This document shows positions 25,725-35,300 of a DNA stretch of 64,000 nt, piece after piece. The DNA lies in NCBI RefSeq assembly GCF_002072155.1, contig NZ_BDIY01000010.1, forward strand, positions 1-64,000. The letters are read 5' to 3'. The position numbers and the translations under genes were made by a program. Under the pieces are notes generated by a model, which did not search any database, had not been told where the DNA came from, and saw nothing but the letters and a program-made list of their open reading frames with translations. Each line of letters begins with the position of its first letter. Within the stretch, counting starts at the first letter, position 1. Source of the stretch: Roseovarius sp. A-2. GTDB lineage: Bacteria > Pseudomonadota > Alphaproteobacteria > Rhodobacterales > Rhodobacteraceae.

Positions 25725-25959
25725 CATGCACATCAACCGCCCCCGACACGATGATTACGCGCCCGAGCGCTCGGGCATGGCCGCTGTGGCGCTCGGCATG
25801 ATGTCGGCGCTGCCGCTGATCTGCGCCGCGATCCTGACCGGGAAACCTCTTTGGTCCGTCCTGGTCCTGTGGTTTGTCGGCGGACCCGTGCTGGCGCTGA
25901 TCTTCGCCTTGCTGCCGTATCTGGCGCCGCGACCGAACAGGGGGGCGAGGCATGTCTGA
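25717..25959 (+). CDS. small membrane protein between cysT and cysW
   Basis: An 80-residue protein with two hydrophobic segments (MAAVALGMMSALPLICAAIL and VLVLWFVGGPVLALIFALLPYL). I place the start at TTG 25717, 6-7 bases after GGAGGA; an ATG at 25726 would shorten it by three residues. It overlaps cysT and cysW by 8 bases each, so it is surely part of the operon. Function unknown; perhaps a permease accessory subunit. Confidence 0.7.
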   Translation: MSDMHINRPRHDDYAPERSGMAAVALGMMSALPLICAAILTGKPLWSVLVLWFVGGPVLALIFALLPYLAPRPNRGARHV

Positions 25960-26815
25960 CATCGCTCTGACATCTCCCGTGCCCGTCACCACCGAGCCGG
26001 TGCTGATCCGCAGCCTGCTGATCGGCCTCTCGCTCGCTTTCGTGGCGCTCTTCCTCTTCGCGCCTCTTGTCACCGTCTTTGTCGAGGCGCTCCGGCAAGG
26101 CTGGGTCGCAGCCCTCGACGCGCTCCGCCTGCCCGATGCGCAGGCCGCGATCCGCATGACGCTGACCATCGCGGCCATCGCCGTGCCGATCAACGCCGTC
26201 TTCGGCATCGCAGCAGCCTGGGCGATCACCAAGTTCGACTTTCCGGGCAAGGCGTTCCTCATCACCCTGATCGACCTGCCGTTTTCCGTCTCGCCCGTTG
26301 TCGCAGGCCTGATGCTGGTCCTGCTTTTCGGTGCGAATTCCACGCTGGGCGGCTGGCTCATCGCCAACGACATGCCCATCGTCTTCGCCTTCCCCGGCAT
26401 CCTGCTGGCGACGCTTTTCGTGACCTTCCCCTTCGTCGCACGCGAACTGATCCCGGTGATGATCGAACAGGGCCGGGCCGAGGAAGAGGCGGCGCTGACG
26501 CTGGGTGCGTCGGGCTGGCGCACCTTCTTCACGGTGACGCTGCCCAATATCCGCTGGGCGCTGCTTTATGGTGTGCTGCTGTGCAACGCGCGGGCCATGG
26601 GCGAATTCGGTGCGGTCGCCGTCGTCTCGGGCAAGATCCGGGGCGAAACGGCGACGATGCCGACGATGGTCGAGATGTTCTACAACGAGTACCTCTCGGT
26701 CGCGGCCTTCACGCTGGCCGCCGTGCTGGCGATGCTGGCGCTTCTGACCCTCCTGTTGAAATCCCTGCTCGAATGGCGCCATGCGGACCTGCTGGCAGCC
26801 ACGCGACGTCATTGA
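25952..26815 (+). CDS. cysW: sulfate ABC transporter permease CysW
   Basis: A 287-residue permease partner of CysT with about six spans, the segment DLPFSVSPVVAGLMLVLLFG and an EAA-like loop (IEQGRAEEEAALTLGASGWR), then MGEFGAVAVVSGKIRG, which is typical of CysW. It overlaps the small membrane protein gene. Confidence 0.92.
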   Translation: MSDIALTSPVPVTTEPVLIRSLLIGLSLAFVALFLFAPLVTVFVEALRQGWVAALDALRLPDAQAAIRMTLTIAAIAVPINAVFGIAAAWAITKFDFPGKAFLITLIDLPFSVSPVVAGLMLVLLFGANSTLGGWLIANDMPIVFAFPGILLATLFVTFPFVARELIPVMIEQGRAEEEAALTLGASGWRTFFTVTLPNIRWALLYGVLLCNARAMGEFGAVAVVSGKIRGETATMPTMVEMFYNEYLSVAAFTLAAVLAMLALLTLLLKSLLEWRHADLLAATRRH

Positions 26816-26830
26816 GAAAGGACCAAATCC

Positions 26831-27550
26831 ATGAACATCGAGATTGAGGAACTGGCCAAGGAATTCGGCACCACGCGGGCGCTGCATCCGGTGTCGTTGT
26901 CGATCCCCTCGGGTGCCCTGGTGGCGCTGCTGGGGCCGTCGGGGTCGGGAAAGACCACGCTGTTGCGAATCCTCGGGGGCCTCGAATTCCCGACCTCGGG
27001 CCGGGTGCTCTTCGGCGGGCAGGATGCGACCGGGCTGTCGGTGCAGGAACGTCGAGCGGGCTTTGTCTTTCAGTCCTATGCGCTCTTCAAGCACATGACC
27101 GTGTTCGAGAACATTGCCTACGGACTGCGGGCCCGCAAACGGCACGAACGCCCGGCGGAGGCGGAAATCGGCCGCCGGGTCAACAAGCTGCTGGACCTGA
27201 TCCAACTCCCCGACATCGGCACCCGCTATCCCAACCAGCTCTCGGGCGGTCAGAGGCAGCGGGTGGCCCTGGCCCGCGCGTTGGCCATCGAACCTCGGAT
27301 GCTTCTGCTTGATGAACCCTTCGGCGCGCTTGACGCGAAGGTCCGTAAGGAACTGCGCCAGGGCCTGCGCGAGATTCACGACCGCACGGGCCTTACGACT
27401 GTCTTCGTGACGCATGACCAGGAGGAGGCGATGGAACTGGCCGACCTCGTCGTTGTCATGTCGATGGGCCGTATCGAGCAAGTCGGCAAACCTGCCGAGA
27501 TCCGTGCGAAGCCCGCCACCGACTTCGTGCGGTCGTTCACCGCAGCGTGA
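26831..27550 (+). CDS. cysA: sulfate ABC transporter ATPase CysA
   Basis: A 239-residue ABC ATPase: Walker [11 protein letters not shown]-loop FVFQSYALF, signature [16 protein letters not shown], Walker [13 protein letters not shown] and H-loop VFVTHDQEE. Enteric CysA proteins are about 360 residues; here the C-terminal regulatory TOBE-like domain is absent, as is common in short alphaproteobacterial versions. It drives the CysT/CysW importer. Confidence 0.9.
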   Translation: MNIEIEELAKEFGTTRALHPVSLSIPSGALVALLGPSGSGKTTLLRILGGLEFPTSGRVLFGGQDATGLSVQERRAGFVFQSYALFKHMTVFENIAYGLRARKRHERPAEAEIGRRVNKLLDLIQLPDIGTRYPNQLSGGQRQRVALARALAIEPRMLLLDEPFGALDAKVRKELRQGLREIHDRTGLTTVFVTHDQEEAMELADLVVVMSMGRIEQVGKPAEIRAKPATDFVRSFTAA

Positions 27551-27557
27551 GCTCGCC

Positions 27558-27956
27558 ATGGTCGGCGATGGGATGCAGTGGCAGTGGGTGATCCGGGCTC
27601 TCTCCCGTATCACAACAACGGCGCCGACCCGGCGGGCTCAGCCGTTCCTTCCAGAGGGGTGGGTCCGCAATGCCCAAGCACTTGGGTGGTATGTCCGGCT
27701 TGCGGGCCCCCGATACTTCATCATGTGGCGCAATCGTCTCTCGCCCGACACGGCGCCTCGGATCCTCGTTCTGCCGCATCGCGATTGCGGTCTGTCATCT
27801 ATGGAGTACGAAGCAGTCCTCGTCGATCTTGCCGGCCGCGCTCGCCTCCCGGTGGCCCCTGAATGGATCAAAGGTTCGGGGCAACACTACTGGCTCGAGC
27901 GCGCGGAGCGTCGCCTCGTCGAGAGGATCGCGCCGATATCGGCGCGAATGTCATGA
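27558..27956 (+). CDS. hypothetical protein after cysA
   Basis: A 132-residue open frame seven bases after cysA, on the same strand. It has no family I recognise; the sequence is rich in Trp and Arg (GWVRNAQALGWYVRLAGPRYFIMWRNRL) and ends basic. Codon use is GC-biased like its neighbours. It could be a small soluble accessory of the sulfate operon, or a conserved unknown. Confidence 0.5.
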   Translation: MVGDGMQWQWVIRALSRITTTAPTRRAQPFLPEGWVRNAQALGWYVRLAGPRYFIMWRNRLSPDTAPRILVLPHRDCGLSSMEYEAVLVDLAGRARLPVAPEWIKGSGQHYWLERAERRLVERIAPISARMS

Positions 27957-27965
27957 TGAAGTGTT

Positions 27966-29741
27966 TCAGAACGGGAAGAAGATCGGAATGATAAGCACCG
28001 CGACCACGGCAAAGATGACGTTAAGCGGCAGGCCCACCTTGATGAAGTCAGTGAACTTGTAGCCGCCCGCGCCGTAAACGAAGGTGTTGGTCTGGTAGCC
28101 GATGGGCGTGGCGAAGCTCGCCGATGCGGCGAACATCACCGCCATGATGAAGGGGCGTGGGTCGAAACCCAGTTCGATGGCCAGCGCGATGACGATCGGC
28201 CCGATCAGCACCGCGACCGCGTTGTTCGAGACCATCTCGGTCAGCGCGCTGGTCAGAACGTAGACGGCGGCGAGGATAGCAATTGGCCCGATCCCGCCCA
28301 CGGCCCCGACCACCGCCTCGACAATCACGCGGGCGGTGCCAGTTTCCTCCATGCCAAGGGACAGACCAAGCATCCCGAAGATCAGGAACAGGATGCGCCA
28401 GTCAATAGCGTCGAACGCCTCCTCGGGATCGACGCAGCGGGTCATCATCACCACGACCGCGCCGATCACCGCGAGGCCCGCGATGGGCATGACGTTCAGC
28501 GCGGCCAGCCCCATCACACCGAAGATCGTGGCGATGGCGATGGGTGCCTTGGCGCGACGCTGCGGGCGTTCGGTCGGGGTCGACAGGTTGACGATACCGC
28601 CATCCTCCATCATCCGTTGAAGTCCCTCGGGCGGGCCCTCGAGCAGCAACGTGTCAGCGAATTGCAGGCGCAGGTCCTGCAATTCCTGGCTGATGTTCTG
28701 TTCCTGTCGATGTACGGCCATGAGGTAGACGCCGTACTTCCGACGCAGCTTAAGGTCCTTGATCGGCCGCCCGCGCAGGTGCGATTTCGGTCCGACACTG
28801 GCCTCCATCGTGATGGTCTGGTCGGCGGTCACCGGCTCGACATCGTGATCTTCGCGATCCCGAAATGCGATCTGCCCGTCTTCCTTTAGCCCGAGTATCT
28901 CACCCGTGCCGGTCTTGAGGACCAGCCGATCTCCGGCTTCAAGGACCAGATCGTTCATCGTGCGGCGCATCGAAACCTCGCCGCGGACCACGTCGAGGAT
29001 GCGCGTCTCGGTGGTGTTGAAGGGTAGATCGGCAAGCTGCTTACCAACGTATTTGGATCCGTTCGGAATAAGAAGGCGCGCAAGGAACCGACGCTTGCCC
29101 TCCTGTCCGAGAAGGCTCGACAGAGAGGCACGGTCGGGCAACAGGTAGCGTCCGGCGAACATCATGTACGCCATGCCCACGGCCGCCAGGATCAGCCCGG
29201 GCAGCGTCATCTCGAACATAGTGATGGGGGGTTGTCCGGCCTCCTGCGCCACGCCGCTCATCAGGATGTTGGTCGAGGTGCCGACCAGCGTCAGCGTGCC
29301 GCCAAAGATTGCGGCAAAGGACAAAGGGATCAACATGCGTGAGGGTGCCACGCCCACCGAAGCCGCGACCGAGATCATGATCGGCGTCAGGAGGATCACC
29401 ACGGGCGTGTTGTTCATGAAGGCGGAAGCGCCCATCGTGCCGACCATCATCAGCAGCATTGCCCGTAGGAACGAGCCGCGCGCCTGTTGTTTCAGAACGT
29501 CGCCGATGATCGTCAGCACACCCGTCCGCTCCAGCGCCGCCGAGATGATGAACATCATCGCGATGGTGATAGGCGCCGACGAACTGAACACCGACAAGAA
29601 GTCCCGCGTTTCTATAATCCCCGTCGCGAGAAGCGCCGCCGAAGCCGCAAGCGCGGTCACCTCGGGCGGGTAAATTTCCCGGATGAAGCTCAGGAAGACA
29701 ACGCCCACAAGAGCGAGAACGAAGAGCTGGTCGAGACTCAT
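27966..29741 (-). CDS. SLC13-family anion permease with TrkA-C domains
   Basis: A 591-residue permease: membrane half (SLDQLFVLALVGVVFLSF and on), two cytosolic TrkA-C-like domains in the middle (ADLPFNTTETRILDVVRGE; LRGRPIKDLKLRRKYGVYLM) and a second membrane half. This layout is found in sulfate and other divalent-anion symporters of the SLC13 group, including the motif MNNTPVVILLTPI and SNNAVAVLIGPI. Its position beside the sulfate ABC operon suggests sulfate uptake; this is inference. ATG 29741 is chosen; an upstream start adds 13 residues. Confidence 0.82.
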   Translation of the reverse strand: MSLDQLFVLALVGVVFLSFIREIYPPEVTALAASAALLATGIIETRDFLSVFSSSAPITIAMMFIISAALERTGVLTIIGDVLKQQARGSFLRAMLLMMVGTMGASAFMNNTPVVILLTPIMISVAASVGVAPSRMLIPLSFAAIFGGTLTLVGTSTNILMSGVAQEAGQPPITMFEMTLPGLILAAVGMAYMMFAGRYLLPDRASLSSLLGQEGKRRFLARLLIPNGSKYVGKQLADLPFNTTETRILDVVRGEVSMRRTMNDLVLEAGDRLVLKTGTGEILGLKEDGQIAFRDREDHDVEPVTADQTITMEASVGPKSHLRGRPIKDLKLRRKYGVYLMAVHRQEQNISQELQDLRLQFADTLLLEGPPEGLQRMMEDGGIVNLSTPTERPQRRAKAPIAIATIFGVMGLAALNVMPIAGLAVIGAVVVMMTRCVDPEEAFDAIDWRILFLIFGMLGLSLGMEETGTARVIVEAVVGAVGGIGPIAILAAVYVLTSALTEMVSNNAVAVLIGPIVIALAIELGFDPRPFIMAVMFAASASFATPIGYQTNTFVYGAGGYKFTDFIKVGLPLNVIFAVVAVLIIPIFFPF

Positions 29742-29877
29742 GGGCGGGTACTCTCTCAAGGCAGTGGCACTTTCCCACAATAAACGATAAAGCTACTCGT
29801 GTTTTCAATCGCAATCTGTCCGGATGGCCCGAAACCGACGGGACGCGGCAGATCGCTCCTCAGGATCAGCCGATCAC

Positions 29878-31404
29878 ATGCTGCGCAAGCTCGGCACCGT
29901 CTCAGGCCTCACCCTGGTCAGTCGCATCCTCGGCTTCCTGCGCGATGTCGTGCTGGCCGCAACGCTGGGTGCCGGGCCGGTGGCGGATGCCTTCATGCTG
30001 GCTTTTCGCCTGCCGAACCATTTTCGCGCGATCCTGGCCGAGGGTGCGTTCAACGCCGCCTTCCTGCCGACATGGGCTGCCGCGGACGCAAGCAGGCACG
30101 ACAGCTCGCGCCTTGGCGCAGAGGTTCTGGGCTGGCTCACGCTGGCCAACCTCGCGCTTCTGGCGCTCGCGCTTGGTGCGACCGGCTGGATGCTGGCGGT
30201 GCTCGCACCCGGCCTGTCGCCCGCCGACGAGACCTGGCCGCTTGTCGTCACGCTCACGCGGATCACCTTTCCATACCTGTTCTGCATGTCGCTGGTGGCC
30301 TTCCTTTCGGCCATGTTGAACGGGCGCGACCGCTTCGCGGCGCCGGCGTCCGCCCCGATCCTGCTCAACCTGTTCATGATCGGCGCGCTGCTTATGGCCG
30401 CGCAGTTCCCGAGCGCCGCCCATGCCGCCGCCTGGGGCGTGATGGCATCAGGCGTGGCGCAGGTTGCGTTGCTGGTCGTAGCTGCGTGGCGCGCGGGCCT
30501 GCCCCTGCCGCGTCCCCGGCTGGGCCTGTCGCCCGATACAAGGCAGGTGTTCCGCCGCCTCGGTCCCGCGATCCTGACATCGGGCGCGCTGCAGGTCGCG
30601 ATCTTCGCCGACACGATCATCGCCACGTTCCTGCCGGCCGGATCACTCTCGCACCTCTACTACGCCGACCGGCTCTACCAACTGCCCATCGGCCTGATCG
30701 GTGTTGCGCTCGGAACGGTCATCCTGCCCGACATCGGGCGCCGCGCGGGCCTCGGTGACGAGGTCGGCATGCGCCGCGTGCTCGACCGGGCGCTCGTGAT
30801 CTGTCTTGTCGTGGGGGTGCCTGTCGCGGTGACCATGGCGACCCTGGGCGACTGGGCTATCCGCATCCTGTTCGTTCGCGGCGCCTTCGATCTTGCGGCG
30901 GCGGAAGCATCGGGGGCCATCCTCGCCGCTTACGCCCTTGGTCTGGTTCCGGCACTCGCGCTGCGCTCCCTCGTCGCCGGATTCCACGGGCGTGGGGATA
31001 CCCGAACTCCGCTTCGCCTGCTCGTTGCGGCAACGCTCGTCAACATTGCACTGAAGATCGTGCTTGCCCCGATGCTCGGCGCGGTCGGGCTTGCCCTTGC
31101 GACATCAGTGGGCATCACGGTCTATGCGACACTGCTCTTCCGGGAAAACCGGGTCCATGGTTACCTCACCGGGCCCGCGCCGATCCCGGCGGGCGCACTC
31201 GTCGCAACGGGGGTCGGATTGGGCCTGTTTGTCTTGTGGTCACGCGATGCCGTCCTGCGCGCCGTCGAGTATTTGACTCCAGGTCTTGCAATGCCGGTCG
31301 CATTTCTGATGCTGATGATCGCCATCCTGGCGGTTCAGGGATTGGCGAGCGCCTTGGTCGTCGGACGCCGCCCGTCTGAAGCAAAGGGCACACCGAAGGA
31401 ATAG
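29878..31404 (+). CDS. murJ: lipid II flippase MurJ
   Basis: A 508-residue MOP-superfamily exporter with about 14 spans. It begins MLRKLGTVSGLTLVSRILGF and contains DAFMLAFRLPNHFRAILAEG and AFNAAFLP, which are MurJ hallmarks. MurJ flips lipid II for peptidoglycan synthesis and is normally an essential chromosomal gene, so a plasmid copy is noteworthy. An in-frame ATG at 29824 would add 18 residues. It diverges from the SLC13 gene. Confidence 0.88.
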   Translation: MLRKLGTVSGLTLVSRILGFLRDVVLAATLGAGPVADAFMLAFRLPNHFRAILAEGAFNAAFLPTWAAADASRHDSSRLGAEVLGWLTLANLALLALALGATGWMLAVLAPGLSPADETWPLVVTLTRITFPYLFCMSLVAFLSAMLNGRDRFAAPASAPILLNLFMIGALLMAAQFPSAAHAAAWGVMASGVAQVALLVVAAWRAGLPLPRPRLGLSPDTRQVFRRLGPAILTSGALQVAIFADTIIATFLPAGSLSHLYYADRLYQLPIGLIGVALGTVILPDIGRRAGLGDEVGMRRVLDRALVICLVVGVPVAVTMATLGDWAIRILFVRGAFDLAAAEASGAILAAYALGLVPALALRSLVAGFHGRGDTRTPLRLLVAATLVNIALKIVLAPMLGAVGLALATSVGITVYATLLFRENRVHGYLTGPAPIPAGALVATGVGLGLFVLWSRDAVLRAVEYLTPGLAMPVAFLMLMIAILAVQGLASALVVGRRPSEAKGTPKE

Positions 31405-31542
31405 CTGCGATACTCCCGTTTTCGAACTCGCCCAAAATCGAAGTGTGCGCGAAATGTTCAGCGCTCGTCTTGAGCACAGCGCAAAAAATCATGCGGACCA
31501 GTTCACAGGTCAAACCCATAGCCGTGACCGCTCCAATCCGAT

Positions 31543-31866
31543 TTATTGATTGATGGCTAAATCCCCTGTCGTCTTCCCAGCAGCTAACGCCTCTAGGAAC
31601 CACTGCGGTTTGCGACCGCGGCCAGACCAATTGAGCGACGGGTTCTCAGGGTGCCGATATTTTGCCGCGGCTGGCGCACGGGAGGATTTCGTCTCAGTCC
31701 CAACAAGTTCGGCAAGGGAGTAGCCCAGATCCCGGGCAAGAGCTTCCACTTTGGCGCGCGCTTCCGCCTTTTGCCGATCCTCAAAGGTGGAGATCGCCTT
31801 GGCGACGTCCTTCTGCATTTTGTTCAGCTCGCTGAGCGACAGCGCCTCGAGATCGAAATCAGCCAT
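31543..31866 (-). CDS. H-NS-family nucleoid/silencer protein
   Basis: A 107-residue H-NS-like protein: N-terminal coiled coil (SLSELNKMQKDVAKAISTFE and following Lys/Glu-rich helix) for oligomerisation, and a C-terminal AT-hook-like core YRHPENPSLNWSGRGRKPQW for minor-groove binding. Plasmid-borne H-NS proteins silence AT-rich or acquired genes and lower fitness cost. The ATG 31866 gives the usual length; an upstream start adds 30 unrelated residues. Confidence 0.9.
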   Translation of the reverse strand: MADFDLEALSLSELNKMQKDVAKAISTFEDRQKAEARAKVEALARDLGYSLAELVGTETKSSRAPAAAKYRHPENPSLNWSGRGRKPQWFLEALAAGKTTGDLAINQ

Positions 31867-32295
31867 TGATGCGGTCCGTGTCCTGAATGTCCCAGTATCG
31901 AGAGCCCGTCGCGGCAGGGTGCCGCAACTCCCGCAAGGCAAGGGCAGGGGTGGCAAAGGCCCGTGATCGTCGTTTTTGCCGCCAGGGAGGTGCTGAACTG
32001 AGGGTCAGGCTGTCCCGATGTGAAGGGTGACAGTGTCTGGCATAGGCTCCCCGCGCCTCTCTGGCTTCTGGTCCATCCCTTCGACTGACAATCCCCTAAT
32101 CCCGTTCGGGCTCTCGCGCGCAACCCCGCGTCAGTCCGGGCCGTGTTGGCCGCCTATGGCGTCCTGCCCGCTCCACCCCGGTCCTTTGGGGGTTTCCGGT
32201 GTCCATGCTGTCCACCGTGCACGCGTCACCCGACGGGCTTTTTCAGGGTCTTGTCGAAGGGACGGTCCCGAAGACAGGAAACACAGGAGCTAATC
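31867..32295. other. intergenic region between hns and ssb
   Basis: About 430 bp between divergent hns and ssb genes. It must carry both promoters. Open frames across it are overlapping in several frames and look like chance. No specific operator was recognised. Confidence 0.5.
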
Positions 32296-32700
32296 ATGCA
32301 GAACATCGTCATCCTCGCCGGCAACATCGGTCAGAAACCCGAAACCCGCACCACCCAGGGCGGGACCAACATCACCAACTTCAGCCTCGCCACCTCACGC
32401 CCCCGCCTCTCGGAAGGTCGCGTCCTGCGCGACGAGAACGGCTACCGGGTCATGGACACCGAATGGCACCGCATCACCTGCTTCAACGGTCTCGGCAAGA
32501 CGGTCGCGGAGCATTGCGAAAAGGGCATGAAGGTCCTCGTCCACGGCCGCATCCACTACAGCAAGTGGATCGACAGCATGGGCAACGACCGCTACGGCTG
32601 CGAGATCATCGCCGAGAAGGTCGACTTCCTCAGCCGCCCGAAGTCGGCCGAGAATGAAAACCCCGAGCTGGTCGACCGCGACGACGAGATCCCGTTCTGA
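32296..32700 (+). CDS. ssb: single-stranded DNA-binding protein
   Basis: A 134-residue SSB: OB fold beginning MQNIVILAGNIGQKPETR, with WHRITCFNGLGKTVAEHCEKG and VLVHGRIHYSKW, and an acidic C-terminal tip (DDEIPF) that recruits partner proteins. Plasmid ssb genes are typical of leading regions of conjugative elements, where they protect incoming single strands. AGGAG precedes the ATG. Confidence 0.93.
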   Translation: MQNIVILAGNIGQKPETRTTQGGTNITNFSLATSRPRLSEGRVLRDENGYRVMDTEWHRITCFNGLGKTVAEHCEKGMKVLVHGRIHYSKWIDSMGNDRYGCEIIAEKVDFLSRPKSAENENPELVDRDDEIPF

Positions 32701-32723
32701 GGAACGGGGTCTCCCCCTCGGGT

Positions 32724-32743
32724 CCGGCGGGGTAACCCGCCGG
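32724..32743 (+). terminator. hairpin after ssb
   Basis: Perfect 8-bp stem CCGGCGGG/CCCGCCGG with GTAA loop, 23 bp after the ssb stop. No T-run follows. Confidence 0.5.
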
Positions 32744-32868
32744 GTTCACTGCGGTGATGGCGAGGCAGCTTCTAGCCCAGTTTAACCCCGCTCCTACGCG
32801 CGATACAAGGAATCGATGAAACGACATTGGACTGCTGGCAGGGTGCTTGCATATTGGAAGGTGTGTGC

Positions 32869-33279
32869 ATGGACGACAATCGGAATACTGGACAATGCCT
32901 ATGTGGCTCAGTTCAGTTCTGCATATCAGGAGAGTTCGAGAGCTTCTTTCTTTGCCACTGCGCCCGCTGCCGTAAGGACAGTGGCTCGGCTCATTCGGCA
33001 AACCTGTTTTCATCAACGGCAAAGGTGAACTGGGGGTCGGGCGAGAGCAATATCAAGACATTCCGGCTTTCCGGCTCACGACACATCAAGAGCTTTTGCA
33101 AAGATTGCGGTTCCGCGCTGCCAGTTTTTCAAGCGGACCTTGGTTTGCTTGTCGTGCCTGCGGGATCACTTGATAGCCGGCTCGACATTCGGCCCAATGC
33201 GCATATCTGCTTTTCCAGCCGCGCGGACTGGGACAACGACCTAGCCTCCATCGAAAGGATAGACGGACTTCCGGCTTAA
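32869..33279 (+). CDS. GFA-family zinc protein (formaldehyde-activating-like)
   Basis: A 136-residue protein with the zinc-binding cysteine pattern of the glutathione-dependent formaldehyde-activating family: GQCLCGSV, CHCARCRKDSGSAHSANLF and KSFCKDCGSALP. Many members are of uncertain substrate. It has lower GC and different codon use than ssb and DUF932 on either side, suggesting separate acquisition. ATG 32869 is preferred over an upstream start. Confidence 0.8.
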   Translation: MDDNRNTGQCLCGSVQFCISGEFESFFLCHCARCRKDSGSAHSANLFSSTAKVNWGSGESNIKTFRLSGSRHIKSFCKDCGSALPVFQADLGLLVVPAGSLDSRLDIRPNAHICFSSRADWDNDLASIERIDGLPA

Positions 33280-33421
33280 AGATTCGACCCGGTGATTGGG
33301 CCGTTAAAAACGGTCATACGACAATGACGCGACAGTCCGCTTCGTCCCGCATTTCTGCCGATTACGCCAAGATTTCTAGAGTCAGAGAAGGGCTGGTTGC
33401 TTTCGCGACGGGTTGAAGGCT

Positions 33422-33436
33422 GGGAGAGTGGCTCCC
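33422..33436 (+). promoter_or_regulatory. conserved leader hairpin, copy B
   Basis: GGGAGAGTGGCTCCC, 39 nt before the DUF932 ATG. Here the arms GGGAG/CTCCC pair perfectly; copies A and C have CTTCC instead, which still pairs through G-T. Pairing is thus kept despite the base change. Confidence 0.55.
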
Positions 33437-33460
33437 GGCGCCTGTCACGGGAGATTGCCG

Positions 33461-34660
33461 ATGGGCGTTGTAGAAGTTCTGGATCCGGTTCAGCCGGTAC
33501 GAGCGGGAGGCTGGAAAGTCGACGTGAGCCGAGGTGAGCGTAACGGGCGGGTGTCGTCCGAATGGTTCAACCGGCCGGATGACGAGCGGTATCTCTCGCT
33601 CGACGATCTCTGGGCCAATGTGAAAGGTCGGTCCGAGCGCAGCCGCAGCCGTGTGGTGCAGACGGCGGATATCCGCGTCGAGGCCGGGCGCGACAACCCC
33701 GAACGGCTGCACCTGGTCCTGCCGAAAGCGCATGAACCCGTCGCGCCCACGCATTGGGCCTTTGGCCAGCTTGCCAGCATCGTCGGCGCTCCGGCGTCCT
33801 ACCTGCGCCAGTTGCCCGCACCGCTGGCGGGGATCAACCTGCAATACGGTCTGACCAATCACCGGGCCGAGCAGGTGAAGACCTTCGAGACCGAAGACGG
33901 TCGCACCGAACTACGCGCGGTCACCGGCCCCGACTACGGCCGCATCCATGACCATGAACTGGTCGAGGCGGTGCAGCGCATCGCGGGCAATGGCACGGGC
34001 GACACGCGCTGGAAGGTACCGGGCGTGCTGGATTGGTCGACCGGCGTCTATAACCCCGATGTCGAAATCAGCCGCGACACGACCACGCTCTATGCCTCGG
34101 ACCGCGATGTCTTCCTGTTTCTTGTCGATGATCGCAACCCGATCGAGGCGGGCAAGTTGGCGGACGGCTCTCCCGACCTCTACTTCCGGGGCTTTTACTG
34201 CTGGAATTCGGAGGTGGGCGCCAAGACCCTCGGCATGGCGAGCTTCTACCTGCGGGCAGTGTGCCAGAACCGCAACCTCTGGGGCGTCGAGGATTTTCAG
34301 GAGATCAAGATCCGTCACTCGAAATACGCCGCCTCGCGCTTTGCACATGAGGCGGCGCCGGCGCTGACGCGGTTCGCCAATTCCTCGCCGCAGGGCTTCG
34401 TGAACGGCATCAAGGCGGCGCGGCAGCAGGTCGTGGCGCGCAGCGACGAGGATCGCGCGGATTTTCTGCGCAAGCGGGGCTTCTCGAAGGCGGAGTCCGT
34501 CAAGATCATCGAGAAAGTGCTGATGGAAGAAGGCCGCCTGCCCGAGAGCATCTTCGACTTCGTGCAGGGCATCACGCGGCTCGCGCGCGACAAGACCCAG
34601 CAGGATGCGCGTCTGGACATGGAAGGGCGCGCCAAGAAGCTCCTCGACCGGGTCGGCTGA
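33461..34660 (+). CDS. DUF932 protein
   Basis: A 399-residue protein of the DUF932 family, common on plasmids, phages and integrative elements of proteobacteria. Recognisable parts are YLSLDDLWANVKGRSERSRS, PTHWAFGQLASIVGAPASYL, YGLTNHRAEQVKTF and RDVFLFLVDDRNPIEAG. No catalytic motif is known. It lies in the plus-strand accessory block next to radC, a neighbourhood where it often occurs. Confidence 0.85.
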   Translation: MGVVEVLDPVQPVRAGGWKVDVSRGERNGRVSSEWFNRPDDERYLSLDDLWANVKGRSERSRSRVVQTADIRVEAGRDNPERLHLVLPKAHEPVAPTHWAFGQLASIVGAPASYLRQLPAPLAGINLQYGLTNHRAEQVKTFETEDGRTELRAVTGPDYGRIHDHELVEAVQRIAGNGTGDTRWKVPGVLDWSTGVYNPDVEISRDTTTLYASDRDVFLFLVDDRNPIEAGKLADGSPDLYFRGFYCWNSEVGAKTLGMASFYLRAVCQNRNLWGVEDFQEIKIRHSKYAASRFAHEAAPALTRFANSSPQGFVNGIKAARQQVVARSDEDRADFLRKRGFSKAESVKIIEKVLMEEGRLPESIFDFVQGITRLARDKTQQDARLDMEGRAKKLLDRVG

Positions 34661-34786
34661 CAGAGCCCCCACGCAGCGGTCGCCCGACACCGGGGCGGTC
34701 GCTGTAGCTATTTCTCAATATGCACGCCGCTGGCCATGCCCCGAAAGGACAGGGGGCGTCGGCGTGCGCATTTCAACGAGACACCC

Positions 34787-35227
34787 ATGACCCCCCAAGA
34801 AGAAACCGTCATTCTCGAGGCCCGCGATATCCTCGGCCGTTACCTCAGCCAGAACCCGGTGATCGGGAGCTGGCAAGCGCTGATGGACTATTGCGCGCTG
34901 ACCGTCCGAGGTCCCATCGAGCGGTTCCATGTCCTCTATCTCGACCGCAAGAACCGCATCATCGCCGATGAGCTTTTGTCGACCGGCACAGTCGATCATG
35001 TCCCGGTCTATCCGCGCGAGGTGATCAAGCGGGCGCTGATGCTGAACGCCAGCGCCCTGATCCTGATCCACAACCACCCGTCGGGTGATCCGACGCCGTC
35101 CGAGGCTGATCTCAGCATGACAAAAGAGATCCAGAAGGGCTGCAAGTATCTCGGCCTTACGCTGCATGACCACATCATCGTCGGTGCCGGGACGGAACTG
35201 AGCCTGCGGGGTCTCGGCAAACTCTGA
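34787..35227 (+). CDS. radC: RadC-family JAB/MPN domain protein
   Basis: A 146-residue RadC-like protein with the JAMM metal motif HNHPSGDPTPSEAD (after ASALILI), following LYLDRKNRIIADELLSTGTV. It lacks the N-terminal helix-hairpin-helix region of chromosomal RadC (about 220 residues), as plasmid and phage copies usually do. The role is uncertain; JAMM domains are peptidases or isopeptidases. It may act on host proteins or DNA-repair factors during transfer. Confidence 0.85.
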   Translation: MTPQEETVILEARDILGRYLSQNPVIGSWQALMDYCALTVRGPIERFHVLYLDRKNRIIADELLSTGTVDHVPVYPREVIKRALMLNASALILIHNHPSGDPTPSEADLSMTKEIQKGCKYLGLTLHDHIIVGAGTELSLRGLGKL

Positions 35228-35300
35228 CGCTGTGGCCAGATCCATCACCGTCGCCCCTTCGAGGAAGAGGGCGGCGGTTTGGTCTTTGACGGATGAGGCG

